A stretch of 64,000 bases of DNA. It comes from Candidatus Methylopumilus planktonicus (lineage in GTDB: Bacteria; Pseudomonadota; Gammaproteobacteria; Burkholderiales; Methylophilaceae). The notes under the pieces were generated by a model that was given only the letters and a program-made list of their open reading frames with translations, made no database searches and was not told where the DNA came from. The position numbers and the translations under genes are program-made. Each line of letters opens with the position of its first letter. Within the stretch, counting starts at the first letter, position 1. The stretch lies in assembly GCF_006364715.1 (NCBI RefSeq), contig NZ_CP040984.1, positions 1,054,001 to 1,118,000 on the forward strand, given 5' to 3'. Shown here one piece after another: positions 45,195 through 55,006 of this stretch.

Positions 45195-47318
45195 ATGGAA
45201 ACACAAAAAGAAAGCACATATTTTCATGGGGGCTGTCCTCATGACTGTCCTGACACTTGCTCAATGGTTTATGAGGTACAAGACAGTAAACTCATAGGCG
45301 TCAAGGGCAATGTGGATCATCCAATGACGCGTGGCGGACTGTGTGTAAAACTTCAAGATTATGAAAAACGTCACTACCATCCAGATCGCCTTCTATACCC
45401 TATGAAACGAATTGGTCCGAAGGGAACAAAACAATTTCAAAGAATTTCCTGGGATGAAGCGCTTGATACCATAACTGATAAATGGCAATCCATTATCAAA
45501 GAATTTGGTTCGGAAGCTATTATGCCCAACAGCTACTTAGGCAATCAAGGTTTGGTGCATGGCATGAACGGAGGGGACTCTTTCTTTGCCCGATTAGGAG
45601 CAACTGTGACTGAAAGAACATTCTGTGGGGAGGGTTCGGCCACGGCTTGGTTGCTAACTCTTGGCCCCACTGCGGGTGTAGACCCAGAGAGCTTTATTCA
45701 TTCTAAATTTATTATTATTTGGGCTTGTAATTCAGTAAGCACCAATATCCATCATTGGCATATTGTCAAAGAAGCGCAAAAAAAAGGCTCGAAGGTTGTA
45801 GTCATTGACGCTTATGCTTCAAGAACTGCTAAAGAAGCAGATTGGCATATCTGTCCTAAGCCTGGAACTGACGGTGCTTTGGCGATGGCAATGATGCATG
45901 TCATTATTGAAGAAGGATTGGTTGATCAGGATTATGTAGATAAATACACAGTGGGCTTCCCTGAATTAGCAGAATTAGCAAAAAAAAGGAGCCCTGAGTG
46001 GGCAGAAGAAATCACAGGCGTCTTAGCGAATGATATTCGAAAATTAGCCAGAGAATATGCATCGACCCAACCATCCGCTATCAGAATTGGTGTAGCTCTT
46101 GAAAAAAGCTGGGGCGGCGGTCAGGCCATTAGGGCCGTTGCATCCCTTCCTGCTCTGACTGGAGCTTGGCGTCATGTCGGTGGGGGCATCCTTCAATTCC
46201 CAGTATGGGAACAGCCTTACAAATTTGATGTAATTTGCAGGCCTGACTTAATTCCTGAAGGAACACAGGTGGTTAATAATCTTCAGCTAGGACGCGTTTT
46301 AACAGGTGAGCAAAAACTCAAAGTGCCTATCAAGTCAATGATGTGTTGGAACACAAACCCTGTGACGCAATCAACAGAAAGCGAAAAAATATTAGAGGGC
46401 TTGAAGCGCGAAGATCTATTTCTTGTCTCTGCAGAGCATTTTATTTCTGATACTGCTGCCTATGCCGATATTCTTCTTCCCGCATCCATGGGAGCAGAAC
46501 AAGAAGATATCATTTTATCTTGGGGTCATTTATACCTCACCTACAATACAAAATGTATTGAGTCCCCAGGTGAAGCAGTACCAAATTATGAAATTTTTAG
46601 ACGTCTTGCTAAAAGATTTGGTTTTAAAGAAGAATGTTTTAAATGGTCTGACAGTGAATGTCTTGAACATTATATTGATTGGAATTCACCAGCCTGCAAG
46701 GGTATTGATTTAGACTATTTGAAAAAAAATGGTTATGCGAGAATTAATGTCGGAACAAAAGATAATCGAGCTCCTCATAAAGAAGGAAAATTTCCAACAC
46801 CATCCGGTAAATGTGAATTTAGAATAGTTGGGGCTAAGAATTTTGTTGCGGGGCCGTTCAGACAAATGTACGAGGCTTTTCAGCCAGGCGATGATATTCC
46901 TGAATTACCTGATTATGTACCCTCAAAAGAAACAGCATCAGCAAATCCTGCCTTAGCTAAAAAATATCCATTAAATATTTTGGCGCCAAAAAGTCATGGC
47001 TTCATTAATTCGAGTTATGCCAATATTGAAAATAAACTTAAGGCTCAAGGAGAACAGTTTGTGATGATTCATCCACTGGATGCCGAAGAAAGAGGTATTA
47101 AACATGGTGATCGAGCCAAAGTCTTTAATGATCGAGGCTTTTTTGAAGCTGTATCGAAAGTAACGACTGACGTTAATAAAGGTATCGTAGTTACAACCTT
47201 AGGTTACTGGAGACAGTTAAATAATGGGGTTGTCAATTCAGTGAGTTCCAATGCTTTTGGTGACATGGGAAACTCACCAACGTCTCATGATTGTTTAGTC
47301 GAAGTTCAATTGGCCTGA
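45195..47318 (+). CDS. fdh4A: FDH4-like molybdopterin oxidoreductase (probable second formate dehydrogenase)
   Basis: A 707-residue cytoplasmic bisPGD enzyme of the DMSO-reductase superfamily. The N-terminal 4Fe-4S motif is HGGCPHDCPDTCSMVY with the fourth Cys in RGGLCVKL. A Cys in TERTFCGEGSATAW sits where a Mo ligand is expected. The C-terminal part has the cofactor-binding domain (LNILAPKSHGFINSSYAN). It resembles from memory the catalytic FDH4 of Methylobacterium and Methylobacillus. No twin-arginine signal and no electron-transfer subunit adjoin it, so its electron acceptor is unknown. moaA follows closely; fds genes lie divergently upstream. Other substrates cannot be excluded. Confidence 0.82.
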   Translation: METQKESTYFHGGCPHDCPDTCSMVYEVQDSKLIGVKGNVDHPMTRGGLCVKLQDYEKRHYHPDRLLYPMKRIGPKGTKQFQRISWDEALDTITDKWQSIIKEFGSEAIMPNSYLGNQGLVHGMNGGDSFFARLGATVTERTFCGEGSATAWLLTLGPTAGVDPESFIHSKFIIIWACNSVSTNIHHWHIVKEAQKKGSKVVVIDAYASRTAKEADWHICPKPGTDGALAMAMMHVIIEEGLVDQDYVDKYTVGFPELAELAKKRSPEWAEEITGVLANDIRKLAREYASTQPSAIRIGVALEKSWGGGQAIRAVASLPALTGAWRHVGGGILQFPVWEQPYKFDVICRPDLIPEGTQVVNNLQLGRVLTGEQKLKVPIKSMMCWNTNPVTQSTESEKILEGLKREDLFLVSAEHFISDTAAYADILLPASMGAEQEDIILSWGHLYLTYNTKCIESPGEAVPNYEIFRRLAKRFGFKEECFKWSDSECLEHYIDWNSPACKGIDLDYLKKNGYARINVGTKDNRAPHKEGKFPTPSGKCEFRIVGAKNFVAGPFRQMYEAFQPGDDIPELPDYVPSKETASANPALAKKYPLNILAPKSHGFINSSYANIENKLKAQGEQFVMIHPLDAEERGIKHGDRAKVFNDRGFFEAVSKVTTDVNKGIVVTTLGYWRQLNNGVVNSVSSNAFGDMGNSPTSHDCLVEVQLA

Positions 47319-47323
47319 TTAAA

Positions 47324-48334
47324 TTGTCGTCGCAGAATATTCCTCCTCTTAGATTAATAGATCAATTTAATCGAAAGATTAATTATCTTCGTTTATCCAT
47401 TACCGATCGATGCGATTTTCGATGTGTGTATTGTATGAGCGAGGATATGAAATTTTTGCCTCGCGATGAAGTTCTCTCACTCGAAGAGTCTGCAAGAATT
47501 ATAAGAATATTCGCTTCTCTTGGCGTCACAAAAGTGCGAATCACAGGCGGAGAGCCCTTAGTTAGAAAAAATATTTCCTGGCTTTTTCATGAAATATCAA
47601 CTATTCAACCTCTAAAAGAAATTGTCATAACAACTAATGGCAGTCAGTTAGCACAGCATGCGCATATGCTCAAAATGTCTCAGGTTAAACGTATCAATAT
47701 TAGCCTTGATAGTCTTGACCCCGTTCTTTTCAAAAAAATCACGCGCACGGGCGACTTAAATAAAGTGATGCTTGGTATTGATGAGGCTATCAAAGAAGGT
47801 TTTTCGAATCTCAAACTTAATACCGTTTTAATGAAAGGTATCAATGATCACGAAGCAATCGATTTAGTTAACTTTGCGTTACATAAAAAGATGGATATTT
47901 CTTTTATTGAAGAAATGCCTTTGGGTGATATTGACCATAAAAGAAAAGATACTTTCATCAGCAATAACGAAGTCTTAAAAAAATTACAGGTTCATTTTAA
48001 TTTAATCCCTACCACTTTCTCCTCTGGTGGCCCTGCTAAATATTGGCAAATTGCAAATCAATCTACTAAGATTGGTTTTATCTCTCCTCACAGCCATAAT
48101 TTTTGCGACACATGCAATCGCGTTAGGGTTTCATCTAAGGGCGAATTATTTTTATGCTTAGGACAGGAAGAAAAGATTGAGCTTATGCCTCTTTTACGTC
48201 AGTATCCAGATGAAGACTGGCCTATCCAAAAAGCCATTATAGAAAGCATGACCATCAAACCAGAAGCGCACGACTTTAATCTTGATACAACCAAACCTGC
48301 TGTAGTGCGATTTATGTCGCATACCGGAGGGTAA
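47324..48334 (+). CDS. moaA: GTP 3',8-cyclase (molybdenum cofactor biosynthesis protein A)
   Basis: Radical-SAM enzyme starting molybdopterin synthesis from GTP. About 336 residues with the SAM cluster motif SITDRCDFRCVYCMSED, GGEPLVRKNISWLFHEI and the C-terminal second cluster HNFCDTCNRVRVSSKGELFLCLG. I place the start at TTG 47324 (MSSQNIPPLRLIDQF); an upstream TTG at 47291 would overlap the preceding gene by 28 bases, and neither has a good ribosome site. First of moaA-mobA-moeA. Confidence 0.93.
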   Translation: MSSQNIPPLRLIDQFNRKINYLRLSITDRCDFRCVYCMSEDMKFLPRDEVLSLEESARIIRIFASLGVTKVRITGGEPLVRKNISWLFHEISTIQPLKEIVITTNGSQLAQHAHMLKMSQVKRINISLDSLDPVLFKKITRTGDLNKVMLGIDEAIKEGFSNLKLNTVLMKGINDHEAIDLVNFALHKKMDISFIEEMPLGDIDHKRKDTFISNNEVLKKLQVHFNLIPTTFSSGGPAKYWQIANQSTKIGFISPHSHNFCDTCNRVRVSSKGELFLCLGQEEKIELMPLLRQYPDEDWPIQKAIIESMTIKPEAHDFNLDTTKPAVVRFMSHTGG

Positions 48335-48340
48335 ATTCAC

Positions 48341-48916
48341 GTGAATCACTCTGTCACTGTGGTCATTTTAGCCGGTGGCCAATCAAAACGTATGCAGGTT
48401 CAAAATAAAGCGACTGTTTTATTTGAAGGCAAACCTTTAATAACTCATGTCATTGATCGCATGAAGACTCAGACAAAACATACCGTCATCAACACACATC
48501 GAAATCAAAAAGATTTTGAAATATTTCATTTACCTCTCATTGATGACATATTAGATATTCAGGAGGGTCCACTTTTGGGAATCTTAACCAGCCTTCAAGC
48601 AATCAAAACTGATTGGATACAATTTGTACCCTGCGATACGCCGAATCTACCAAGCAATCTCATTGCAATCTTAATGAAAGAAGTCGAAGCTGAAAAAACT
48701 TTAGTTGCGGTGCCTGAAACTTCTGATGGCTTACAATCAACTTGTCTTTTATGTCACTCATCAACATTAAACAATCTTCAGATTTTTTTTAATCAAGGGG
48801 GACGGAAAATTGAAGACTGGATTCGTCAGTTAGCTTTTTCAATTGTGCAGTTTAATGATAAGTCGCAATTTTTAAATGTAAATACTCAAGAAGAATTGAA
48901 AAAAGCATATTCATGA
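48341..48916 (+). CDS. mobA: Molybdenum cofactor guanylyltransferase
   Basis: Attaches GMP to molybdopterin to form the guanine dinucleotide cofactor that FdsA and the FDH4-like enzyme require. 191 residues with the nucleotidyltransferase motif VVILAGGQSKRMQVQNK, the GPLLGILTSLQAI segment and FVPCDTPNLPSNL (metal-binding Asp). GTG start with a GGAGGG ribosome site 10 bases upstream. Overlaps moeA by ATGA. Confidence 0.94.
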   Translation: MNHSVTVVILAGGQSKRMQVQNKATVLFEGKPLITHVIDRMKTQTKHTVINTHRNQKDFEIFHLPLIDDILDIQEGPLLGILTSLQAIKTDWIQFVPCDTPNLPSNLIAILMKEVEAEKTLVAVPETSDGLQSTCLLCHSSTLNNLQIFFNQGGRKIEDWIRQLAFSIVQFNDKSQFLNVNTQEELKKAYS

Positions 48917-50190
48917 AAAAAGATATTCATTTAAGTGATTTAATTTCGGACTCCAGCATGGTAGATGATTACGATCCTAATGCGATGTCTGTTGAAAAAG
49001 CCAAAGCTTGGATTGCTAATTTTTTAAATCCCATCGATCAAAAAGAAACGATACATATTAAAGATGCGCTCAATCGTATAGTTGCTGAACCTATCATAGC
49101 AACAATGAATGTGCCTAATCATGACAATTCAGCAATGGATGGTTATGCCATAAATATAGATTTACTTAACGATCATGGGCCCTTCAAACTCAAGGTTACG
49201 GGCAAACTTTTTGCAGGGAACGTACTAGACGGAAATATAGAAGGAGCTGTGCGCATTATGACCGGAGCAATAATTCCTTCTGGATTAAATGCTGTCATTC
49301 CTCAAGAGCATGTTGAACTCTATGAAGGCGTTATTACATTTAAAACAAAACCTCTTACAAATCAAAATATTCGCCGTACGGGCGAAGATATTAAAAGGGG
49401 GCAAACCGTATTTCAAAATGGCCGGTTCCTAGAGCCTTGCGATTTAGGCCTACTTGCCTCGTTAGGTATAGATTCGATTAAAGTTTACCGAAAAATTAAA
49501 GTAGCTTTTTTTTCTACGGGCGACGAAATTATTTCACTCGGTAAATCTTTGCTACCTGGCCAAGTCTATGATAGCAATCGCTACAGCCTCATTGGTTTAT
49601 TAAAACGTCTTGATGTAGACATGCTCGATTTTGGGGTTATCCCTGACGATAAAAAAGCTATTGAAGAAACATTGCTCAAGGCCAGCAACATCGCTGATAT
49701 TGTAGTTACCACAGGAGGCGTTTCTGTGGGTGAAGCTGACTTCATGAAAGACATCTTAAAAAAAATAGGTGAAATTTTATTTTGGAAAATCTCTATGAAA
49801 CCAGGCAAGCCGCTAGCTTATGGAAAAATTGGTCAGTGCCACTATTTTGGGCTTCCGGGAAATCCTGTATCGACGATGGTTACTTTTTATCAATTTGTAA
49901 GAGAGGCTATTCTGTCCTTATCTGGCCAAACTCCCATCCCTAAAATACCACTCATTAAAGCAAAGCTTCTAGGGCCCATTAAAAAAATTCCCGGTCGAAC
50001 AGAATTTCAAAGAGGCGTTTTTGAGCAAGATGATCAAGGTACATTTAAAGTAAATCCTTTAAAAGATCAAGGGTCGGGTATTTTAAGATCCATGAGCGAA
50101 GCTAATTGCTTTATTTTACTTCATGAAGATCTCGCTCATTTAGAAAAAGATATGTGGGTCGATATTCAATTATTTGATAGTCTCTTTTAA
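48913..50190 (+). CDS. moeA: Molybdopterin molybdotransferase
   Basis: Inserts molybdate into adenylated molybdopterin. 425 residues with NHDNSAMDGYAINI, RIMTGAIIPSGLNAVIPQE, ISLGKSLLPGQVYDSNRYSL, TTGGVSVGEADFMKDIL and MKPGKPLAYGKIG followed by GLPGNPVSTMVTFYQFV. Ends the cofactor operon. The next 103 bases before bcp are AT-rich without a clear terminator. Confidence 0.96.
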   Translation: MKKDIHLSDLISDSSMVDDYDPNAMSVEKAKAWIANFLNPIDQKETIHIKDALNRIVAEPIIATMNVPNHDNSAMDGYAINIDLLNDHGPFKLKVTGKLFAGNVLDGNIEGAVRIMTGAIIPSGLNAVIPQEHVELYEGVITFKTKPLTNQNIRRTGEDIKRGQTVFQNGRFLEPCDLGLLASLGIDSIKVYRKIKVAFFSTGDEIISLGKSLLPGQVYDSNRYSLIGLLKRLDVDMLDFGVIPDDKKAIEETLLKASNIADIVVTTGGVSVGEADFMKDILKKIGEILFWKISMKPGKPLAYGKIGQCHYFGLPGNPVSTMVTFYQFVREAILSLSGQTPIPKIPLIKAKLLGPIKKIPGRTEFQRGVFEQDDQGTFKVNPLKDQGSGILRSMSEANCFILLHEDLAHLEKDMWVDIQLFDSLF

Positions 50191-50293
50191 GTTTTTATCA
50201 CTACAATTTTATTCACACGAAAGTTCCTTAAACGTTTAAATATTTTTCTAAAATCCCATCACTTTTTTATTAAAAATCGCTTAATATAGATAC

Positions 50294-50758
50294 GTGGAAA
50301 TCAATAAAAAAGTACCCTTATTTAAGCTTCCTGGCACCAGTGATCTTCAATTTAATCTATCGGATTACAAAGGTCGTTTTCTCGTTATTTATTTTTACCC
50401 TAAAGATGCAACCCCAGGCTGTACAACGCAAGGCGTTGACTTTAGAGATGCTTATAAAAAATTTCAGGCACTTGATACAGAGATATTTGGTATTTCTCGC
50501 GACACATTAAAGTCCCACGAAAACTTCAAGGCAAAATTTACATTTCCCTTTGAACTTTTAAGTGATGAGGAAGAAAAAGCATGCGAATTATTCGGTGTCA
50601 TAAAAATGAAAAATATGTATGGTAAACAGGTAAGAGGTATTGAACGAAGTACATTTGTAATTGATCCAGATGGTAAATTGATTCAGGCTTGGCGAGGCGT
50701 CAAAGTCGAAGGTCACATCAAAGAAGTTTTGCAATTTATTAAACAACACAACTCTTAA
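50294..50758 (+). CDS. bcp: Thioredoxin-dependent peroxiredoxin (Bcp/PrxQ)
   Basis: Reduces hydroperoxides. 154 residues with the peroxidatic Cys in FYPKDATPGCTTQGVDFRD. The second cysteine five residues later found in E. coli Bcp is absent (Gly-Val-Asp there); another Cys lies in EEKACELFGV and may act as resolving residue. GTG start at 50294. Followed 6 bases later by the PhoH-like gene. Confidence 0.93.
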   Translation: MEINKKVPLFKLPGTSDLQFNLSDYKGRFLVIYFYPKDATPGCTTQGVDFRDAYKKFQALDTEIFGISRDTLKSHENFKAKFTFPFELLSDEEEKACELFGVIKMKNMYGKQVRGIERSTFVIDPDGKLIQAWRGVKVEGHIKEVLQFIKQHNS

Positions 50759-50764
50759 GTAACT

Positions 50765-52159
50765 ATGGCCAAAAAAAATAGTACGACCAAACTTTTTGTA
50801 TTAGATACCAATGTATTAATGCACGACCCTTCAAGTATTTTCCGATTTGAAGAACATGATATTTACCTTCCTATGGTGACCTTGGAAGAGTTAGACAATA
50901 ATAAAAAAGGCGTCAGTGAAGTTGCCCGCAACGCAAGACAAACGAGTCGCAATTTAGAAGAGATTATAGGTACCAATGAAGAAAGTTTAGAAAAGGGTCG
51001 TTCACTTGGTATCAAAGGCAACACACATGTCACAGGTAAACTTTTCTTACAAACGACAGCTCTTCCTCATGACTTACCGATGCTCGCTGGTAGCAAAGCA
51101 GACAATCAAATTTTAGGGATCGTTGCATATCTCAAAAAAGAACACCCTGATCGCCAAGTCATTCTCGTCAGTAAAGATATCAATATTCGAATTAAAGCGA
51201 GAGCCTTAGGCATTGCTGCTGAAGATTATTTTAATGATAAGGTGCTTGAAGATACCGAGATGCTCTACACCGGCATCACTGAGCTTCCAGAAGATTTTTG
51301 GGAGAAGCACAGTAAAGATATGGAATCATGGCAAGAACATGGAAAAATGTTTTATCGGCTGACAGGACCTATGTGTCTTAATTTCTCAGTCAATGAATTT
51401 ATTTTTTACGAATTCGATAAACCCTTCCACGCTATAGTTAGAAAAATTACCGGTAAAACAGCGACACTCGAAGTCATTAAAGATTTTATTAATGGCAAAC
51501 ATAATATCTGGGGTATTAACGCTAGAAATCGAGAACAAAATTTTGCATTAAATCTTCTCATGGATCCTGATATTGATTTTGTGACCCTTCTGGGTCAGGC
51601 GGGTACAGGTAAGACGCTCCTTACACTTGCTGCAGGGTTAGCGCAAACACTTGATAAAAAAATCTACAATGAAATTATTATGACGCGTGTCACGGTTCCT
51701 GTAGGCGAAGATATTGGCTTCTTACCGGGTACTGAGGAAGAAAAGATGACACCATGGATGGGCGCACTAGAAGATAACTTAGATGTACTTAATAAAACAG
51801 ATGAAGAAGCAGGCGAATGGGGAAGAGCTGCGACACAGGATCTTATTCGCTCACGTATCAAAGTAAAATCACTTAATTTTATGCGAGGCAGGACATTCCT
51901 TCATAAATATCTCATTATTGATGAAGCACAAAATTTAACGCCTAAACAAATGAAAACGCTTATTACGCGGGCAGGTCCGGGGACTAAGGTTGTATGCCTG
52001 GGCAATATTGCGCAAATTGATACACCCTATTTAACTGAAGGTAGCTCAGGCTTAACTTATGTCGTCGATCGCTTTAAAGGTTGGGATCATAACGGTCACA
52101 TTACCCTTGTGCGCGGTGAACGCTCTCGCTTAGCTGATTATGCTGCTGAAACACTTTAA
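50765..52159 (+). CDS. PIN-PhoH family ATPase (PhoH2-like)
   Basis: 464 residues. The N-terminal PIN nuclease domain (LFVLDTNVLMHDPSSIF, VTLEELDNNKKG, ILVSKDINIRIKA with conserved Asp) is joined to a C-terminal PhoH P-loop ATPase (LGQAGTGKTLLTLAAGLAQ, YLIIDEAQNLTPKQMKTLITRAG). Proteins of this layout are implicated in RNA unwinding and cleavage (PhoH2); the cellular role is uncertain. The next gene starts inside its last 20 bases. Confidence 0.92.
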   Translation: MAKKNSTTKLFVLDTNVLMHDPSSIFRFEEHDIYLPMVTLEELDNNKKGVSEVARNARQTSRNLEEIIGTNEESLEKGRSLGIKGNTHVTGKLFLQTTALPHDLPMLAGSKADNQILGIVAYLKKEHPDRQVILVSKDINIRIKARALGIAAEDYFNDKVLEDTEMLYTGITELPEDFWEKHSKDMESWQEHGKMFYRLTGPMCLNFSVNEFIFYEFDKPFHAIVRKITGKTATLEVIKDFINGKHNIWGINARNREQNFALNLLMDPDIDFVTLLGQAGTGKTLLTLAAGLAQTLDKKIYNEIIMTRVTVPVGEDIGFLPGTEEEKMTPWMGALEDNLDVLNKTDEEAGEWGRAATQDLIRSRIKVKSLNFMRGRTFLHKYLIIDEAQNLTPKQMKTLITRAGPGTKVVCLGNIAQIDTPYLTEGSSGLTYVVDRFKGWDHNGHITLVRGERSRLADYAAETL

Positions 52160-53327
52160 CCTAAATGTTTCAAAAGGTTTTGTTCCTTTACTGATTGCAC
52201 AGTTTTTGTCAGCACTTGCTGACAATGCGCTTTTATTTGCAGCTATTGCATTACTCGCACAACTCAATTCCCCTCATTGGCACCAGCCTCTCCTGCTTCA
52301 ATTTTTTGTGATCTCTTATATTATTTTAGCGCCCTTCGTAGGTGGCATCGCAGACGCTTACCCTAAAGGTCGTGTCATGTTTTATTCCAATGCTATTAAA
52401 TTTATTGGGAGCTTATCTATGTTGCTGGGTATGCAGCCCCTTTATGCATATGCGATTGTAGGCGTAGGGGCTGCAGCTTACTCGCCTGCAAAATATGGTA
52501 TTTTGACTGAGCTTCTGCCGCCTAAAGAACTTGTCATGGCAAATGGATGGATGGAAGGTTCAACAGTCTTCGCAATTATTTTAGGGTCCATTATTGGGGG
52601 TGCGCTCGCTCAATTTGATCCTCTTGTTGCCATCATTATAATTACAGGACTTTATTTGCTTGCGGCTGTTTTTAATCGTTACATTCCATTATTTCCTATT
52701 GATCATAAACTGACAAAAAAGAATCCTCTATTTATGGTAAAAGATTTCTGGCATGCATTTAAAGTATTATGGAAAGATCCTGAAGGTCAGTTATCACTTG
52801 CAGTGACCACCCTCTTCTGGGGTGCTGGTGCTTCATTAAGATTGATTGTCATTGCATGGGCAAGCTATGCATTGCAATTTAATTTAGAAGAGGCAACACG
52901 CTTAACGGCTATGGTTGCTTTTGGAATTGCCATTGGATCAGTCATAGCAGCTCGCTATATCAGTCTTAAGGATTCAGTGAGAGTTCTTCCAGCCGGCATT
53001 CTTATGGGTGGCTTTGTGATGACTATGGTTGTGATCCATGATTGGCATATTGCGGCTCTTATCTTTTTACTGATTGGCGCATTAAGTGGATTCTTTATTG
53101 TTCCATTGAATGCACTCCTTCAACATCGAGGCCATTTACTTATTGGTGCAGGCCACTCTATTGCTGTACAAAACTTTAATGAAAATATTGGAATTCTTTT
53201 ATTAAGTGGCACTTACACTTGGATGGTAAGAGAAGAATTTTCTATTAATACTATTATTATTCTTTTAGGTTTGTTTGTAAGTATCACGATGCTTGCAATC
53301 TATAAGCATTACAAAAAAATAATATAA
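52140..53327 (+). CDS. lplT: Lysophospholipid transporter LplT-like (MFS)
   Basis: 395-residue major facilitator protein with about 11-12 helices. LplT features are QFLSALADNALLFAAIALLAQL, YIILAPFVGGIADAYPKGRVM, AAYSPAKYGILTELLPP and FFIVPLNALLQHRGH. LplT flips lysophosphatidylethanolamine inward for reacylation by Aas; no aas gene is next to it here. Starts 20 bases inside the phoH-like gene, implying coupling. Convergent with pntB, 11 bases apart, without a terminator hairpin. Confidence 0.9.
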   Translation: MLLKHFNLNVSKGFVPLLIAQFLSALADNALLFAAIALLAQLNSPHWHQPLLLQFFVISYIILAPFVGGIADAYPKGRVMFYSNAIKFIGSLSMLLGMQPLYAYAIVGVGAAAYSPAKYGILTELLPPKELVMANGWMEGSTVFAIILGSIIGGALAQFDPLVAIIIITGLYLLAAVFNRYIPLFPIDHKLTKKNPLFMVKDFWHAFKVLWKDPEGQLSLAVTTLFWGAGASLRLIVIAWASYALQFNLEEATRLTAMVAFGIAIGSVIAARYISLKDSVRVLPAGILMGGFVMTMVVIHDWHIAALIFLLIGALSGFFIVPLNALLQHRGHLLIGAGHSIAVQNFNENIGILLLSGTYTWMVREEFSINTIIILLGLFVSITMLAIYKHYKKII

Positions 53328-53338
53328 AACTTACAGGC

Positions 53339-54694
53339 TTAATCTATTGCTTTAACAATGTCATCAGTAACTTTTTTTGCGTCTCCAAATACCATTATAG
53401 TTTTATCTAAATAAAATAATTCATTATCCAGTCCTGCATAACCTGGAGACATCGAACGTTTATTTACAATGATAGTCTTCGCTTTATATGCTTCTAGAAT
53501 AGGCATGCCATAAATAGGACTTCCAGGTTTTTTAGCTTGCGGATTAACGACATCATTCGCTCCAATCACCAGGACAACATCTGTTTCAGCAAACTCATTA
53601 TTAATATCTTCCATTTCGACAATCATCTCGTAAGGAACATCTGCTTCGGCCAAAAGCACATTCATGTGCCCAGGCATTCTCCCTGCAACTGGATGGATTG
53701 CGTATTTAACCTTAATACCTTTACTGATAAGTTTTACAGTTAATTCTTGTAAGGCATGCTGAGCTCTTGCTACAGCTAAGCCATACCCAGGCACAATAAT
53801 TACTGAATCTGCATTCGATAATAAAAATGCAACATCCTCAACCGAGCCTGATTTTGATATTTTTTGACTTTGAGAAGCATCGTCTACTGCAGCAGTGTCT
53901 GACCCAAAACCTCCTAATAACACAGAAACAATAGAACGATTCATTGCTTTACACATGATATAAGAAAGAATTGCACCTGAAGCGCCCACACACGCGCCTG
54001 CAATGATTAAAACAGAGTTGTTAAGAGAAAACCCGATGCCTGCGGCAGCCCATCCTGAATAACTATTCAGCATCGACACTACAACCGGCATATCTGCACC
54101 ACCGATTGGAATAATAAGGGTTACTCCAAGTGCGAATGCAATAAAGCACATCAAAAGAAATATTGAGGTATTGTGTGTACTATAAAAAAAGATTCCTGCT
54201 GAAATCATTGCAATAAATAAAAATAGATTTAAAAGATGCTGACCTTTAAATTGAATCATTTTTGCACTGAATTTTCCAGAAAGCTTTCCAAATGCAACGA
54301 CTGAAGCTGAAAACGTAATAGCGCCAATAAAAGCGCCAATACATAATTCAACTCTCTGAGCATCGCTATGAACATCGCTTGTATTAAAAACTGCTGCAAT
54401 TGCAATAAGCACCGCTGCTAAACCTACAAAGGAATGCATTAAAGCCACAAGCTCAGGCATGCTCGTCATTTCAACTTTTTTGGCTGCAAAAATTCCAATC
54501 AAAGCACCAATCAATATTGCAATACCTACCATAGGAACAATTAAGTTATGCCCAATATTAAATGTAGTTAAAATTGCAACTGCCATTCCAATCATACCGA
54601 GTGTATTTCCTAATCTCGATGTTTTAGGTGAAGAGAGTCCTTTAAGAGAAAAGATAAATAGTACTGCTGAAAATAAATATAATAATGAAGCCAT
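53339..54694 (-). CDS. pntB: NAD(P) transhydrogenase beta subunit
   Basis: Membrane-bound subunit with the NADP(H)-binding domain III. 451 residues: eight or nine helices, then SVEDVAFLLSNADSVIIVPGYGLAVARAQHAL (NADP site, GxGxxxA/V pattern), HPVAGRMPGHMNVLLAEADVPY and DVVLVIGANDVVNPQA. Uses the proton gradient to make NADPH from NADH. Third gene of pntAa-pntAb-pntB, 3 bases after pntAb. Confidence 0.96.
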   Translation of the reverse strand: MASLLYLFSAVLFIFSLKGLSSPKTSRLGNTLGMIGMAVAILTTFNIGHNLIVPMVGIAILIGALIGIFAAKKVEMTSMPELVALMHSFVGLAAVLIAIAAVFNTSDVHSDAQRVELCIGAFIGAITFSASVVAFGKLSGKFSAKMIQFKGQHLLNLFLFIAMISAGIFFYSTHNTSIFLLMCFIAFALGVTLIIPIGGADMPVVVSMLNSYSGWAAAGIGFSLNNSVLIIAGACVGASGAILSYIMCKAMNRSIVSVLLGGFGSDTAAVDDASQSQKISKSGSVEDVAFLLSNADSVIIVPGYGLAVARAQHALQELTVKLISKGIKVKYAIHPVAGRMPGHMNVLLAEADVPYEMIVEMEDINNEFAETDVVLVIGANDVVNPQAKKPGSPIYGMPILEAYKAKTIIVNKRSMSPGYAGLDNELFYLDKTIMVFGDAKKVTDDIVKAID

Positions 54695-54697
54695 GAT

Positions 54698-55006
54698 TTA
54701 ATCTTTGTTGGTACGTTCTTTCTTTTTAAACATATCTAACATTCTTTTTGTCACCATAAAACCCCCAAAAATGTTCACTGACGTAAGTAATATCGCAGTG
54801 AATGCTAATACACTCGTTAAATTAATTTCATGATCATTGATAGGGACTGCCTGTAAAATTGCACCTACAATCACAATGCCAGAAATAGCATTGGTTACAG
54901 ACATAAGAGGTGTATGTAAAGCAGGTGTGACATTCCACACAACGTGATAGCCCACAAATATAGCTAATACAAAAATTGAAATATTTTGGATGGTCATTAA
55001 ATCCAT
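54698..55006 (-). CDS. pntAb: NAD(P) transhydrogenase alpha subunit, part 2 (membrane)
   Basis: 102 residues with three hydrophobic helices (ISIFVLAIFVGYHVVWNVTPALHTPLM, AISGIVIVGAILQAV, VLAFTAILLTSVNIFGGFMVT). This corresponds to the C-terminal membrane part of the single E. coli PntA, encoded separately as in many alpha- and betaproteobacteria. Its start shares one base with the end of pntAa. Confidence 0.94.
   Translation of the reverse strand: MDLMTIQNISIFVLAIFVGYHVVWNVTPALHTPLMSVTNAISGIVIVGAILQAVPINDHEINLTSVLAFTAILLTSVNIFGGFMVTKRMLDMFKKKERTNKD

Noticed and set aside
47291..47323. Longer N terminus for moaA from TTG 47291
   Set aside because: It would overlap the preceding gene by 28 bases and add residues not typical of MoaA; the TTG at 47324 gives a normal length, though its ribosome site is also weak.
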